NCBI GenBank assembly: GCA_012932865.1
Contig: SAXG01000005.1
Coordinates: 980,755-1,044,754 of the forward strand
Reading direction: 5' to 3'
Source: Amylostereum areolatum
Taxonomy: Eukaryota > Basidiomycota > Agaricomycetes > Russulales > Stereaceae
Length of the DNA: 64,000 nucleotides
The translations under genes and the position numbers were made by a program. The notes beneath the pieces were generated by a model. It was not told the DNA's origin, searched no databases, and was given only the letters and a program-made list of their open reading frames with translations. Positions 11,861 to 23,633 of this stretch are shown piece by piece; positions within the stretch are counted from its first letter, which is position 1; every line of letters begins with the position of its first letter.

Positions 11861-12465
11861 GCCTTCGGCTTTAGATTAGATCGTCCCGCGTTCGTGGTTG
11901 GTGCATCGTCCGTCATCGGCTTGTGTTTTATTCATCACTATGGGGTGGAAGGAAAGAAAGCAAAGAAGACATTGCGTCGAGTGTATCAGTAGCAGTTTGC
12001 AGGAGGCTTTTCGAATGCATGCTTGTTCAGTAGTTGATGCTTAGAGTGAGCACCGTTCAAAGCAAGATCCTGTACATAAACGAGTGGGGACGAAAATACG
12101 CAGATGTCATCGATAAGATGATCTAAATAGTACAGCAATTGCACGGTGGCGGACCGTGGGCGTGGAACATCGCTCATGTGAACATAGCGAGGATGGCCTA
12201 GAAAACTTCCATATGGTGAGCTCAGTCAGACAGCTGCGTCAAGGGTGCGAAATCGACCGAACTGACCGCCTTCCCCCAGCAACGCGAACGATGACGTCGT
12301 CACTTGCAATGTTCCTCGGTGCAGGGATAACATACTCGAATCCACCCACGTTCATACACAGCAGCGCACACATGTTCTTTCGTGGTCACGTCTCATATAT
12401 ATGGTTCATTAAGGAATGTACACAGATCAGGTGCAGGACTGGAAAGTAGAAAAACGAATTGTCTG
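11861..12465. other. Convergent intergenic region
   Basis: Lies between the 3' end of cyclophilin and the 3' end of the minus-strand DUF7330-like gene. No additional gene seen. Confidence 0.4.
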
Positions 12466-13403
12466 TCAACGTTTGCTCGATCCAATCCAATGCACGCCCC
12501 CTCCTCCCACACGATCCGAGACACCCCCTGCCGCAAGCTCGTCCTCGAATCGCACGTTCACCGTCCCGTCGCGCGTCACCACGGTCGCCTCGTCCTCCGT
12601 GCCACCCCGGGCACCCACGAAGTATGCGTGCGTGCCCTTGCTGATCGAGAGCGTCGCAGCGAGCGCGGAGAGTTCGGGGGAAAGCACGATGCGGCTATGG
12701 CGGGTCTGCAGGCGGAGCAGACCATGGAACGAGCGCGGAAGGGCGAGTGTAGTCGTGCCATCGCGGTTCTCGAGCACGATGCTAACAGGGGCGCGCGGGG
12801 TGGACGGTGGGGGCGTGTGCTACAACAACCGTATCAGTGTTGAATGGTGTGATGCCAGCCGGAAAAGCATAGGAACTTAGCACATACAAAGACAGCATTT
12901 ATAGCACCGTCCCTGCTCACGAGGCTGACGCGCGCCTGAGTGGCTTGCCCACCCGCTACGAGCCAGATCTCCGGAGATATCTTCCCGTCCCGCGTCTCGA
13001 AACGGAGGTTGTGGGGCCCTAGATGTTTGTAATCGGACGAACGGGCGGACAGAGGAGGAGGTGGGACGCTGAGATCGAGGAGGTAGCGTCCTTGGATGGG
13101 GCGGTCGCGCTCGCGCACAAGGAGGAAGTTAACCGCGGGGATGTTGGGAGTTTCGACACAATCTGAAGGAGGCCCATGAGGTTGGATGGAAGGCGCATGG
13201 CTGTGGCTCGAGGTTGGCTGGCTTTGGTCGAATGGCGGAGAGTAGGGGGGCGGAAGCTAGATCACATATGAGTCGGAGATTTGGGTAATATCCCAGCGAC
13301 CGATGCGCACCGAATCCGAATCCAAGACAGACGACTCCTCTCTGTTGGCAGGACCCGCGGTATCTTTCTTCGAGGAGACTGGATTGGTTTCGGCGACGAT
13401 CAT
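12466..13403 (-). CDS. DUF7330-like hypothetical protein, 271 residues
   Basis: Three exons: 13311-13403, 12888-13256 and 12466-12819, all joined in phase 0. The start MIVAETNPVSSKK leads to a proline-rich segment with LPPPYSPPF. The rest shows the pattern typical of this fungal domain: repeated beta-like units ending in a phrase of the type SRDG-INAVF, ENRDGTTTLALP and TRDGTVNVRFEDE. The central unit contains PRSFHGLLRLQTRHS and THAYFVGARGG, close to what I remember of DUF7330 proteins. No signal peptide or transmembrane helix is evident. Function is unknown. The gene is convergent with cyclophilin. Family assignment is from memory of the motif pattern. Confidence 0.72.
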
Positions 13404-14091
13404 AGCGAAGACAACGTCTTTAGGATGGGGGTTCCTATAAACTTCGGCGAGGTGTGGACGAGGATGAGGGCTGTTGGGTTTGAGCGCCTCGCGAGCCTTC
13501 GTTTACATACAGCAGTTCGACGCATTGGGAGTCGGATGCAAGTCCCGGGTGACTGTGCATGGTAAATAGAACCGCAGTACAGGACGAAGCGCCAAAAAGG
13601 TCTCCGCACGCAGACTATGTGACTAAGTATGTGCAGCGTAGCATGGCACAGAATGAGAGGTAGCCTGAGACTGAGGAACGATTGGGGAGGAGGAAAAGAG
13701 AAGACCGAGGTCGCCGAACCATTGACAGACCATTGTCGCAAGGCGGCACTTGTGCCTGGTTTTGACGCAGCGATTATGCAAAGTCGAACCGCCATCCTCT
13801 TAGTCTACCAGCCATTTCGCACCTTCCGGCTTTCTCCCTTGTCCGCTACAATGTCGACATTGCTACGCCTTGACCAGGACAAAAATGCACCCGACGCATC
13901 GAAGGCGGCGAGGCCATATCGTTATCCCCGTTCTTTTCTTTGGCACTCGCCACGCGTGTAGGTCACGGTGGTCTACAATTCTACTCTGCGCTCTTCGGTG
14001 GAGCCCACCAAACTCTTCAATTACACCAGGCGTTCATATACACGGACGACAATAGAGCCCTGTGAGGCATCACCTGGTGGGTAGCACACCA
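13404..14091. other. Intergenic, no gene seen
   Basis: Promoter side of the DUF7330-like gene. The open frames here are short and unsupported. Confidence 0.35.
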
Positions 14092-14360
14092 TACTGTACC
14101 AATTGAATCGGTTCGTCACCCACTTGTGACTGTGACAGGTGCGACGAAAATTTGGCTTTGTCAGGTGTGGTTAGCGAACGTGACAATGTTCAATTTTTGG
14201 CAAATTTTGACCTTTTTTGACCTTTTTTTTCCGTGTTGTGACCTTCAACTCGGAATTACGATTTGTCAAACAACTTTGTGACACGTTACAGAGTGCAGAT
14301 TTCGTCTCGTCAGTGGTCTCTGTGACCGTGACGAGACGAACCGTTCCAATTGGTACAGTA
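14092..14360. mobile_element. MITE-like inverted-repeat element, 269 bp
   Basis: The ends form terminal inverted repeats: TACTGTACCAATTG at the left, matched by its complement ending in GGTACAGTA at the right. Similarity continues inward through GGTTCGTC for about 27 bases with one indel. The bases CCA flank both ends (14089-14091 and 14361-14363) and may be a 3-base target duplication. The interior is AT-rich with T runs and has no coding capacity. It sits about 450 bases before the DUF2235 start codon. Confidence 0.65.
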
Positions 14361-14510
14361 CCAGCAGTCAATGTTGGATTCCGTGTGGCACAATTTCTGC
14401 CTCCTCATGCCCCTATCTTGCATGTATGGTGATGAACTCTTGTTGTTATATGCATTATGCTCGGCTCCACAACTTGTAGCAGCTTCCTTTCCCGCTCAGC
14501 GCGACATGTC

Positions 14511-14779
14511 CATGAGGAGGGGTCGTGTAACAAGTCAGCGTGTCACAAAGTGGCAGAAACGGATACAGTGTCGCCTTTGCGGTTCAATCGTACACATTTA
14601 ACCATGCACCCCGAAGACGAAGACGTTCCACCAACACTTATATGCAGCCCATGAGGAGGGGTCGTGTAACAAGTCAGCGTGTCACAAAGCAGAAACGGAT
14701 ACAGCGTCGCCTTTCTGGTTCAATCGTACACATTCAACCATGCACCCCGAAGACGTTCCACCAACACTTATATGCAGCC
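14511..14779 (+). promoter_or_regulatory. Tandem duplication of a promoter segment (139 + 130 bp)
   Basis: Copy 1 (14511-14649) and copy 2 (14650-14779) are near-identical, starting at CATGAGGAGGGGTCGTG and ending at CACTTATATGCAGCC. Copy 2 lacks a few bases after CACAAAG and a 6-base GACGAA unit. Each copy ends with a TATA-like TTATATG. Copy 2 ends 34 bases before the DUF2235 start codon, so the duplicated piece probably contains the core promoter. Confidence 0.75.
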
Positions 14780-14813
14780 TCCTTGCTTCGTTGGCTCCAT
14801 ACCCTGACTTGCC

Positions 14814-17800
14814 ATGAATCCCCCGCGAACCAGCATCCCTCCGGACTCTGCCTTCCGCCAACACGGCGAATCGTCTGGCTCGACGGACAATCCGTCAGAT
14901 ACCAATGCTTCTCATACAGTAAAGCTATGCCCCCTCTGTAAGCGAATTCCGGGCTCTCGCAACCTGGTCATATGTCTGGATGGCACTTCCAACAAATTCG
15001 GATTGAAGGTATGTTGCACCCTGTCTGAGGTACTCCCGGCTGATGTGACGCTCGTGTAGAACACTATGATCGTCCAGTTATACCAGTACATCCGAAAGTA
15101 TGGCACGAGATACGAGACAACAGCGCATCCACCATTCGCGGAAGACGAGGAGCCTGCCATCAGGGAAACCCCGGACTGTTCGCACTGCGGTCAATATTTC
15201 GAACAGCTCACCTACTACAACAGCGGAATCGGCACCTATGCCGCAGATGACACGATCAAATCCCCTACAAAGTATCTCGTGACGCTGTTCAAATCTGTTC
15301 GCGACATGGCTTTTGCTTGGTATTCCAAGCTCTCCGTCGACTCGACAGATTGCTTGACTTCCCCACGCAGGCATTTTCAAGAGATTGTTCAACGGGCGTA
15401 CCATTGGCTTTCCGACAACCACCATCCTGGTGACCGGATTTATCTCTTTGGTGAGTGAGGCTGCTGTAGTTCTAGTCCCAGTTCGCTCCACGGTTCTGAC
15501 ATGTGCAAATAGGGTTCTCTCGAGGAGCATATCAGGTTCGCGCCTTAGCAGGAATGATCAACGAAGTAAGTGCATGCATCGTAGGAGTGCATACCTGCTG
15601 TCTAATGGTTCGGGAAGGTCGGCTTGATATTTCGCGGAAACACCGAACAAATACCTTTGTACGTGCTTCCCCTTATTTGCCGTATACAAGCAGACGTCTT
15701 ACCGAAGGCCGCCGATCTAGCGCGTACGAGATATATGCCAAGAAGTCGACAATAAACTACTGTTCGACATTTCGACGTGCATTTTCCAGACGGGACGGTA
15801 TACGCATACATTTCATGGGAATATGGTACAGCACTGATTCTCAACACTGCGCCTGGGGCTGACTTTTTAATACCCCCAGGGACTGCGTCTCGTCTGTCGG
15901 GATCTTCAAGAACATAGAACTTCCGTCCACCAAATTCTCACCCAACGTGGATTATTATCGTCATACGTTAGCGCTCGATGAGCGCAGGGTCAAGTTCATC
16001 CCGGAATTCGTGGATGAATGGTCCCAATCCGAGCGCAGGGCTAAATTAATCGAGGAGCTCGACAAGGCAGGAGTCACGCAAGAGAAGCGTGCACAGCGAT
16101 TATGTGAAGAGAGAGAGAAACAGCACATGGAATATCGCACTGGTCCATGTCCTCGAATCAAGGAGGTATGGTTTACTGGCAGACATAGTGATGTGTGAGT
16201 TTCGCTTGTCAGTATGGCTATCGTGGACGAGTCGCTTAACGCTCTCCCTTTTCAGTGGTGGCGGAAACGAAGACAACGCAGATCTGGAACGACCATCTAT
16301 CAGCCTCGATTGGATGATGCGTGAAGCTTCCGCTGCAGGACTCAAATTCATTGAACCCGTGTCAGGGCGCTGGGAGCCCTTGCCGAACTACCTTTTCAAC
16401 CCCCCAAGTCCACCGAAGGGCATTCTTTGGTCCCTCTTGGACTATGTGATCCCAGTGAAATGGTCCGACTATAACGAGCAAACATGGGAGAGTAGACGAG
16501 TTCGGTATGTTTTCACTCTTATATTCACCAGGCTCGTCGTTGACCAGATTTAGCTTTTTACATCGTTTCCGGGACCGGAAGATCCTGAGTGGCCAGATGA
16601 CCCACGTAACTGTTGAAATCAGACACGCTCTGGGCATTGGAGGAAAGAACCGTGGACAAGGCCCCTCCGAGTATTCCTTCAGGATGACGTTTCCGGCTTC
16701 ATACGAACTGGAATGGCTGGACGGGGATCGCATCAATCTGCTGGTTGGACGGTTGGTTGACAAGGAGAAGAATGACGATGACCGTAAGAAAGTCAGCGAA
16801 GCTCTGAGAATCGTCGCGGTGTCCAGTCAGTCGTCGGTTCTTCACTCGACTATCCCAACCATAGCTGACAATCCTGCGATGCTTTTAGATGATGGCTGCG
16901 AAGCACTTTCTGAGAATCAAAACTACGAAAAACTGGCCACCTACCTCCCACATCCAACAGACGACGAGTCTACCCAACTGTCAGATTCCGATGCACTTGC
17001 CCAAGTGCAATGCGCCATCGCAGCAACACTTTCTCAGGTCGTTTACTTTGGTTCGTATATTTACGGATGTTACGGTCGTCGTTTATGTTCACTCATGACT
17101 TTCGCTGATACAGTGGTTTCATCGTCTAACGCCGACCCGAATCAGAAGGCGTGGTTAGATCGTGCCGACGCCATTTTCCCCGCTCTCCACCAACTGCTCT
17201 GCAGGACCAACCAAGAGGTTATACATCGGCGATGTCTCGCGGTCTTCTCCCACCTACTCTACAGACGTGAGCAACTATTTAGACCGATAATCGCGTTTAT
17301 TGATGACGCTTCGCCCCTAGCGGAAATCCGGAACCGTTGCGTGGATTGGTATTATGGTCTTCCCAAGGCAAAGCGGAATGCCTTACACCAGGCTGGGAAG
17401 GCGTACCCCGAGCTGTACGATTCAAGCATACACATCCTCAAAGTCATGTGCCGTATCCGTGATTTGCCTCCGAACGACCGCGATGCGACCGTCCCAAACG
17501 ACCTTGGAGACCTCGTGGAAAACGTCATCGACGCTCTTAGTCCTGAACGGCGTTCACTTCCGCTCTCCCAAGACGAGTCGGACTTGACAGTCGACCAGGA
17601 TGGCGTAGAGCTTCGAACCTTGGAACGCGCCCTGTGGCATCTTTACAAACTCAGTGACACCTGTAAGCCCACATCCTCCTTCGGATCCTGATTGAACGCT
17701 GACGACTTCTCCCTTCAAGCCGAAGGCAAGAAACGGGTCAATGCCAACGAAGTAGACCTTGTTTCCGTGGCAAGGCTACTGCTTCACGACAAGTTTGCAA

Positions 17801-18105
17801 GTTGGCCACCCTCTGCTCAAATGCGTCTTATCGATGCAACCGCGTTGGTGGTCACTATCCTTGCACGATTGATAATGGGGAGTGGCCCGCGCCCTTCGCC
17901 CTTCCATCCACAATTCGATTCCGTCAACGAGATTACGTCGAAGTTCCTCACCAAATTTCCAACCCTTCCAGCGTCTGGCACTGAAAACGACAGATCTCTT
18001 TGGGTGATCTACATGGAATCTCTCCGGGATACCGTCACCGCTGCACGCGGCCGCGCTCGTTCCGACACTCCCGGATCTGTGGCCTCAGATCACGTTCAAG
18101 CCTGA
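14814..18105 (+). CDS. DUF2235 (alpha/beta-hydrolase-like) protein, 930 residues
   Basis: Ten exons: 14814-15008, 15060-15319, 15371-15450, 15513-15565, 15618-15658, 15721-15825, 15880-16194, 16256-16504, 16554-17662 and 17720-18105. The first 450 residues form the DUF2235 domain. It shows LVICLDGTSNKFG, the nucleophile elbow GFSRGAYQVRALAGMI with serine in GFSRG, then IPFAYEIY, WDCVSSVG and the conserved WFTGRHSDVGGG containing aspartate and histidine candidates. The family resembles lipases, including bacterial type VI phospholipase effectors. The remaining 480 residues are mostly helical, with no recognised domain. The protein lacks a signal peptide, so a cytosolic role is likely; the substrate is unknown. 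All intron phases close correctly. Confidence 0.88.
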
Positions 18106-18385
18106 GTGTAGGTCGTTAAGGTATGTACACTATACGGTACTTCCATAGTACGAATGCTGAGCATCGGGCCTCGTTAGTTGGCCACCGTACTTAGTTGTAA
18201 GACTGAAGACTTCTGTCCTGGACGATACCAAGGTCTTTCCATGCACTGAACGTATGCAGCCGTATTTCCATGTGTCGCATACGGTCTCCACGCGATATCT
18301 GTTATGTTATGCGAGGAACTGTTTCGAGGTCATTACAATATCCGAAAAGTCATAAGTTTAACAAATCCTAGCAAATCCCCGGCCT

Positions 18386-19137
18386 TCAGGCCGTCGTTCC
18401 TCCCTGAGGACCATACTGTTGGACGTTTCCACCCTCCCGTTTGCGATGGGCCTTTCCGTCATGCCTGACTTCGTGGCTCGTCATCCCCGAGCCTGGGTGT
18501 CCGAGTCCTGTATGAAGTTCGGCAGACGTAGGACCAGTCAGAGTGTCCGAAGCTTTGGGGGGAGGTGCAGAAACATCGGGGTCGACAACAGGCGTGCCGA
18601 TGGGCGACAAGCCAAGTTGTGGCTCGTCAGAAGGGGTCGGTTGTTGTGCTGAATCATTTAAGATCAGCGCGAGACTATCGAACGGGACTCGATTTGAACG
18701 ACGCACCAGGAGGGATGATTTCGCGGACATTCTGGCCAAGGGGGAGCTGTGAACCTTGTGTACGCGGCAAGTGCTCTTCAGCACGAAGCTCCGTTCCGGA
18801 AGCTGGATTACAAAACATATGTTAATGGGTGTCGTTCGTGAGGATAGGTGGTTCACGTACTGAATTTTTGCGACATGTTCGTACTATGGATTGATACAAA
18901 GAACTTGGCTCTGGTTGGTTCTGCGGCAGCCGCTGTCGATATGAGAAGTCGGTGCCACGCCGAGCCCGAGTACTTATACGAGTCTACGACGTTAAGCACC
19001 ACCGTCAACGTCACGACTACATCATAGACAGTGTTCCTCGAAGCTAATGGCTCGGAAGCGTTGGGTATCTGTGCGTGGGCGATGACGCCATAGCAATTGA
19101 ATCGTTGGGGTATAGGCGGCACAATGGCATGACTCAA
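18386..19137 (-). CDS. Hypothetical protein, possible two-exon gene
   Basis: Two minus-strand frames abut here. The right one (18853-19137) has a hydrophobic stretch around YDVVVTLTVVLNVV. The left one (18386-18856) has a Pro/Ser/Thr-rich tail. An intron with donor gtacgtg at about 18860 and acceptor aatccag at about 18803 could join them, but the phase I find leads to an early stop rather than the long tail. It may be a decayed membrane-protein gene. Nothing was recognised with certainty. Confidence 0.2.
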
Positions 19138-20517
19138 AGTTCTATGTACACCACCAGCAGTTGCCTCAGCATCAATCTATGATGGCCAGTTGGGGTGAGT
19201 CGAATGGCGTGACCGGAGGTTCACGCTGGCTTCACGTCAGCTTGAATCTAAACCCCTGATTCGAGTTCCATCCCGCTTTTCCGTCAGTGTAAGCCAATTC
19301 CACGCCAAAGTCAGCGTGAGCACAAGCTGGTCCGTCGGTTTCAAGCCCATTTCACTGGCATTTGTAAGAAGTGGAAAGAACGGAGTCCCCGCGCGATGAG
19401 TCTGAAGTCGATTATGTAAGCAATGTCAATTTTCGTCGTCGCGCGGTGTCGTTCTTGTTTCCTCTCACCACCTCCACCGCTCAACGTCAACTCCCTCCAC
19501 CTGGCCACAGCATCTCATCTACCACTGGAGACCCCGGTATAGCTGATTTCGAGACCGGAATCACATATCGGAATCTCCTCAAAGAGTGGGCTTTGACCAC
19601 CCCACCCTTTCCCCTTCGCTCACATCAATGTCGAGGTCTCCAGCCCGCTCTCTCATGAGCATGAGTAGCATTGAGACAACAGCCTGGGTGCGTGTTAGTA
19701 TCTCTCACTTCCTGCTCGTCTGTCTCACCACGCCACTCATGCATAGGCCCTACTAGTACCCCTGGGGATCTCTTGTTGCCGAGGGCTCTTTCGCACTTAT
19801 GGGCTTTGCTCTCGGTCTTTCCTCGTGTTCTTGGTCTCTACTCGCGGTCTCGGTCTTTGCTTGCAGTCTTGGCCTGTGGTTGTCGTCTCGCTCCTCGCTC
19901 TCGGTCCCCCTGGGTCTCTGGTTTTTGCTCGCTGGCACTTGCTAGGTTATCTCAATCCCGTTTTGCTGGCATGCCAGGTAACACACTCTAATTCATTTTT
20001 CATTCCTCCTTTTGGACCCGTAGACATCCTGTAACACCCCCCATGTACTTTGTATGGTAGTTCTCGGAATGATATATATATTACGATGCTTTGTTTGCTT
20101 CCACATTGGGATGATAAGATTGCGATAAGCATGATTTGAGCCAGCATCCCGCCGATTGCTCCTTGACGAGCTTAGTAAGATAATTGGATTGAATCCGAAG
20201 GAACTCAGCTTCCGACCCAAGGGAGCCCGTTGAGTCTGATATCAGCATGACATTTTTGGATTCCATCCGGTGTCACGCTAGCATCACACTCAGGGGCATG
20301 ATATCGGAATGAAGCTGAAGGATCTGCTGGTGGTGTAGACATGGCTTCGGTGTGGGGCCTTGGGTACCGTATCGCAGCCGCGTCGTAGGCCACCCTGAAG
20401 TCGAGTTCCTCTTAGCCCAGAAAGTCATAGAACAAGCCTCAGAGTCGAGCAGTCCACATTCCATAACAAAAGAACTTGAGCCTAGAATACAAGCAAGCCA
20501 GTTCCACGTTCATGGGC
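19138..20517. other. Gene-free stretch with low-complexity DNA
   Basis: From about 19780 to 19930 the plus strand is rich in CTC, GGTCT and TTGG words, giving long but biased open frames. A segment starting TGTAACACCCC at 20030 looks like the start of some fungal LTRs, but no matching end was found. No gene is supported. Confidence 0.4.
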
Positions 20518-21477
20518 TTATATCCATCGCCGACCGGGACGGAGACAGAGACAGTCCTCCCAACACGCTTGCCAGCTCATCCGCCGCCTTCTCCGCTGCC
20601 GCTTTTTCTTTGAGTGTCGTCTTGTGTCCCACACCCCGCGAGGTCTGTACTGTTTACGCTGACGAACGACTCCTCCTGTACCGCTTGTCTTCTCCTTGGC
20701 TGGGCCGAGGCTTAGGGTGCGTCGCACGCGTTTCGCGATGGGCGGCTCGGACTCGTCTCGTCCTGCGCTTGTAAGGGAACGACGCAGAGGAGGAGGCGCA
20801 CGGAAGAACTCATGCTCGTCTACAGCCTCGGACTTGCGTTTTTTGGATGGGGGAGGGACCGTGTCTGCCATCCTAACGTCACGACCCGATGAGGCCTGAA
20901 GGGGTTCTTCGCGAACAGCACGTAACGGAGTGCCAAGCGGGGTCCCAGATGAACGAAGTCGACTCCTTCTGGCGAGCGGAGACACGGGTTCCAACGGCAC
21001 TTGAGCGCGACGCGGGAGGGGTGGAGTGGGTGGAGGGGTGAGGGTTCCTGCTGTACGGAGGCCTACGAGGAGTTCGATAGCGTTGCGAATGTAGGTATCC
21101 TGCCGCCCCGGCGACAGGTCTATCTGCAGAGCGGCCGGAAGGCGGTTGTTGAGGGCCCGCGCCACGCCCTCGAGCGCGTCCCGGGGCATCATACACAGGT
21201 CTGCATGACAGCAGAACGGGGCGATGTCGAGCGCGCTGACTACCACGGCGTCGTCTCCCGCGACCTCGTTGAGGAGAGCAATGCTGTACTTGTTCGCGCG
21301 GAGGGGGCTGTCTTTCTGGAAGCCAGGAGAGGGACAGGGAGGCAGTCCGTCCAGGAAATCGTCTTCCCTGGGGTCCCGCACGCGCTTGCCAAGGGCAGGG
21401 GGTTGGCGGAGGGCATCTGTGAAGAGGCGACGGACTGGAGTAAAGGGGAACTTGGTACGGGAGAGGTTGCGAAGCAT
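20518..21477 (-). CDS. Conserved-looking hypothetical basic protein, 319 residues
   Basis: A single open frame of 319 residues with GC-rich coding texture. The N-terminal 110 residues look globular (NKYSIALLNEVAG, DALEGVARALNNRLPAALQ). A Pro-rich spacer follows, with TPPPTPPLPRR, then clusters of basic residues (PPPSKKRKSE, AKRVRRTL, KKKRQRRRRR) that look like nuclear localisation signals. The early ATG fits the frame. The final 20 residues after the basic run could be intronic read-through. Not recognised; a nuclear role is inferred from composition only. Confidence 0.55.
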   Translation of the reverse strand: MLRNLSRTKFPFTPVRRLFTDALRQPPALGKRVRDPREDDFLDGLPPCPSPGFQKDSPLRANKYSIALLNEVAGDDAVVVSALDIAPFCCHADLCMMPRDALEGVARALNNRLPAALQIDLSPGRQDTYIRNAIELLVGLRTAGTLTPPPTPPLPRRAQVPLEPVSPLARRSRLRSSGTPLGTPLRAVREEPLQASSGRDVRMADTVPPPSKKRKSEAVDEHEFFRAPPPLRRSLTSAGRDESEPPIAKRVRRTLSLGPAKEKTSGTGGVVRQRKQYRPRGVWDTRRHSKKKRQRRRRRMSWQACWEDCLCLRPGRRWI

Positions 21478-21861
21478 GATGGGTAAGGGATAAGTAAGGA
21501 GGGGAGAAGAGGGGAGGGTCTTGGGTCATTCTGGGGCGCAGACTGTCTTAAACACTGGGATATTGATTTGGACCGGCCACCCCATTCGACCTTGAAAGGA
21601 GGCCTAGGGTTTCGTTCCAGTCTTCGCTGAAATATGTAGCCCGTTCTTGAATGCCCTGTTCTCTTTCTTGGACCTTCGAGGCCTGCGCCAGATAAATCTA
21701 TTCCATTAATACAACACGGCAATAATACACTGCGTTCTTCCTGCGAAATGGTATATCATGTACTCAAGTGCAACGCGGCCACACACACCGGTATAAAACA
21801 GAACACCCACGATTCCGACGTCAAGTGAGACATAAGTCCGGCTCGACATGAACGCGTTGTC

Positions 21862-23025
21862 TCAAGCGATGATGCAGTCCTCCGGTAGCTTGGGCATGCC
21901 GTCTGCGCCTAGGCTAAGACCTGGAGGAAGCGGGCCCATGAGCTCTGCTGGAGGGGTGCCGTGTGTCTGCATCTGTCGGACCAGATTGCACTCAGCAAAA
22001 GGCGGGGAAACGAAGACAAGCGGAAAAGACGAACCTCGCTCATGAGTGCGACTACCTCCGCGCCCTTTTCTGCGTTGTCGTCGCTGTAGGCCGGGTCCTC
22101 GAAGATCGCGACGATCTGCGTAATGTACTTCTGCTGGGCAGCGTACCGCGTTTTGTCTTCGGCATTCAACTTGCCCTCGTTAACCTTGAGATATTCGGGG
22201 AACTGGATCGCGCAGGGTGCCCCCACACGTGAGCATGGAAATAGTACCGCCGAAGGACGAGCGGGATGTACCTTGTCGTGAAGTTCCTTCAATGGCTCGT
22301 ACAAAACATCCTTGCTCATCAACTGCCCCATCATGCCCTCTAAAATCCCGCCGAGCTCCCCTTCATCCGCGCCCACGTCTCCCAGTTGCGCTAAGAGCTT
22401 CTCGAGCTCGTCGTCGCCGGACGCCGCATTCGCCTGGACGCAGCCGGTCATCGTCAGCCGCCGAACTGTATCCTGGTTCGAAGGAAATACCTGCGAGTTC
22501 GCATCGCTCTGCTTCAACCTCTCCATCGCCTCGCGTATGTTCTTCTGGAACGCGTCTTCCGCCGCGGCCTGGCCTTTCGTCTCCGGGCCCGTGCTTCCAC
22601 CCGCACTCGCCCCCGACGCGCCGTCCATCCCCTCAATGAGCATTGCCTCCCACGCCTTTTTTAACGCCTCCTGCCTCCTGCGCTCCTCGTCTGCGCTGTC
22701 CTCTGTACCAGGTGCAGGTGGCGGGCCGGTGTCCCCCCCGAGCTCCCGGAGGACATCTTCCATCTGCCGGGCGAACTCCTGCGCGAAGTCCGCGTCCAAT
22801 GCGTCGTCTTCGGGTTGAGGCGCGGTGGGTTTGGAAGGGGTGCTGGATGTGGCGGAGGCGGCTGCAGGTGCAGGCTTGGGGAGCGGTGGAGGTGCATTGA
22901 AGTCGTCGAGGATGTCTGCGGGGCGGGTGAGTGGGCGGGCTGGCGCGATGCGGGGATATTGCCTTACCATCGAGATCGTCCACATCTTCGTCCACGCGTG
23001 CTTTCTGCTTTCCGGCACTCGACAT
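21862..23025 (-). CDS. PEX19: Peroxin 19, peroxisomal membrane protein import receptor
   Basis: Pex19 binds newly made peroxisomal membrane proteins in the cytosol and docks on Pex3. Four exons: 22968-23025, 22272-22915, 22035-22202 and 21862-21972, giving 326 residues. The acidic N-terminus DEDVDDLDDILDDF is the Pex3-binding type of segment. The middle is helical (EEFARQMEDVL-like, ALKKAWEAMLIEGMDG, NIREAMERLKQSD). The C-terminal client-binding domain includes GILEGMMGQLMSKDVLYEPLKELHDK and FPEYL. The protein ends in CIIA, a CaaX box for farnesylation. The short first exon and the phase-1 joint restoring DLDDILDDF settle the start. Confidence 0.95.
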
Positions 23026-23633
23026 GTTTATCTCCGGGAGTGTGGTCGGATTAGATGATTAGATGGACAGCGGATCGGGTTGAGAGGGTTGGAGACGCGT
23101 GAAGGTGTGAGTGGGACGTGAACGCGAAATGAAGTGGTTCGAAACTTTGAACTCGGCGCGTCATGCGACTGGCGACTCCAATCACATGTCCGCCGTCCGG
23201 GCTTTCCAATGCGCGCTCTCAATCTCAACATCGCGTTCATTTTTTGTCATGTCATATCAACACACCAAGTAAACACACGTAGATAGCGGCATGAACGCAT
23301 TCTATCTCACACCGACGACACCCGAAAATGAGAAGGAAGAGTCTGTTGTGAAGGACGTTAACCGTAACGCGAGGCGAGGCGAGGCGGGAGAGGGAAACTA
23401 CGGTAAAGAGCGGCGATAGGCAGGCGGGGTGGAGGGGGCAGCTCAATGCTGGCGGGTATAGAGAAACCAAACGCACGAAACGCGATAACGTGGGAGAAAA
23501 CAGGTGGACACGAATACGACGAGCGACATTAAAGGGATTAGAGTGCGATTCGGCGTCCCAGAAAGCGGCAATAAGAATAAACAACGACAGACCCCAAACC
23601 ATCTCGACCCGCCGACGACCCACGACTCACAGC
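23026..23633. other. Intergenic between PEX19 and RAX1
   Basis: Contains the promoter of PEX19 and the 3' flank of the RAX1-like gene, both minus strand. No other gene seen. Confidence 0.4.

Noticed and set aside
20030..20470. Possible solo LTR beginning TGTAACACCCC
   Set aside because: No convincing CA end, no second copy in the window and no flank duplication were found.
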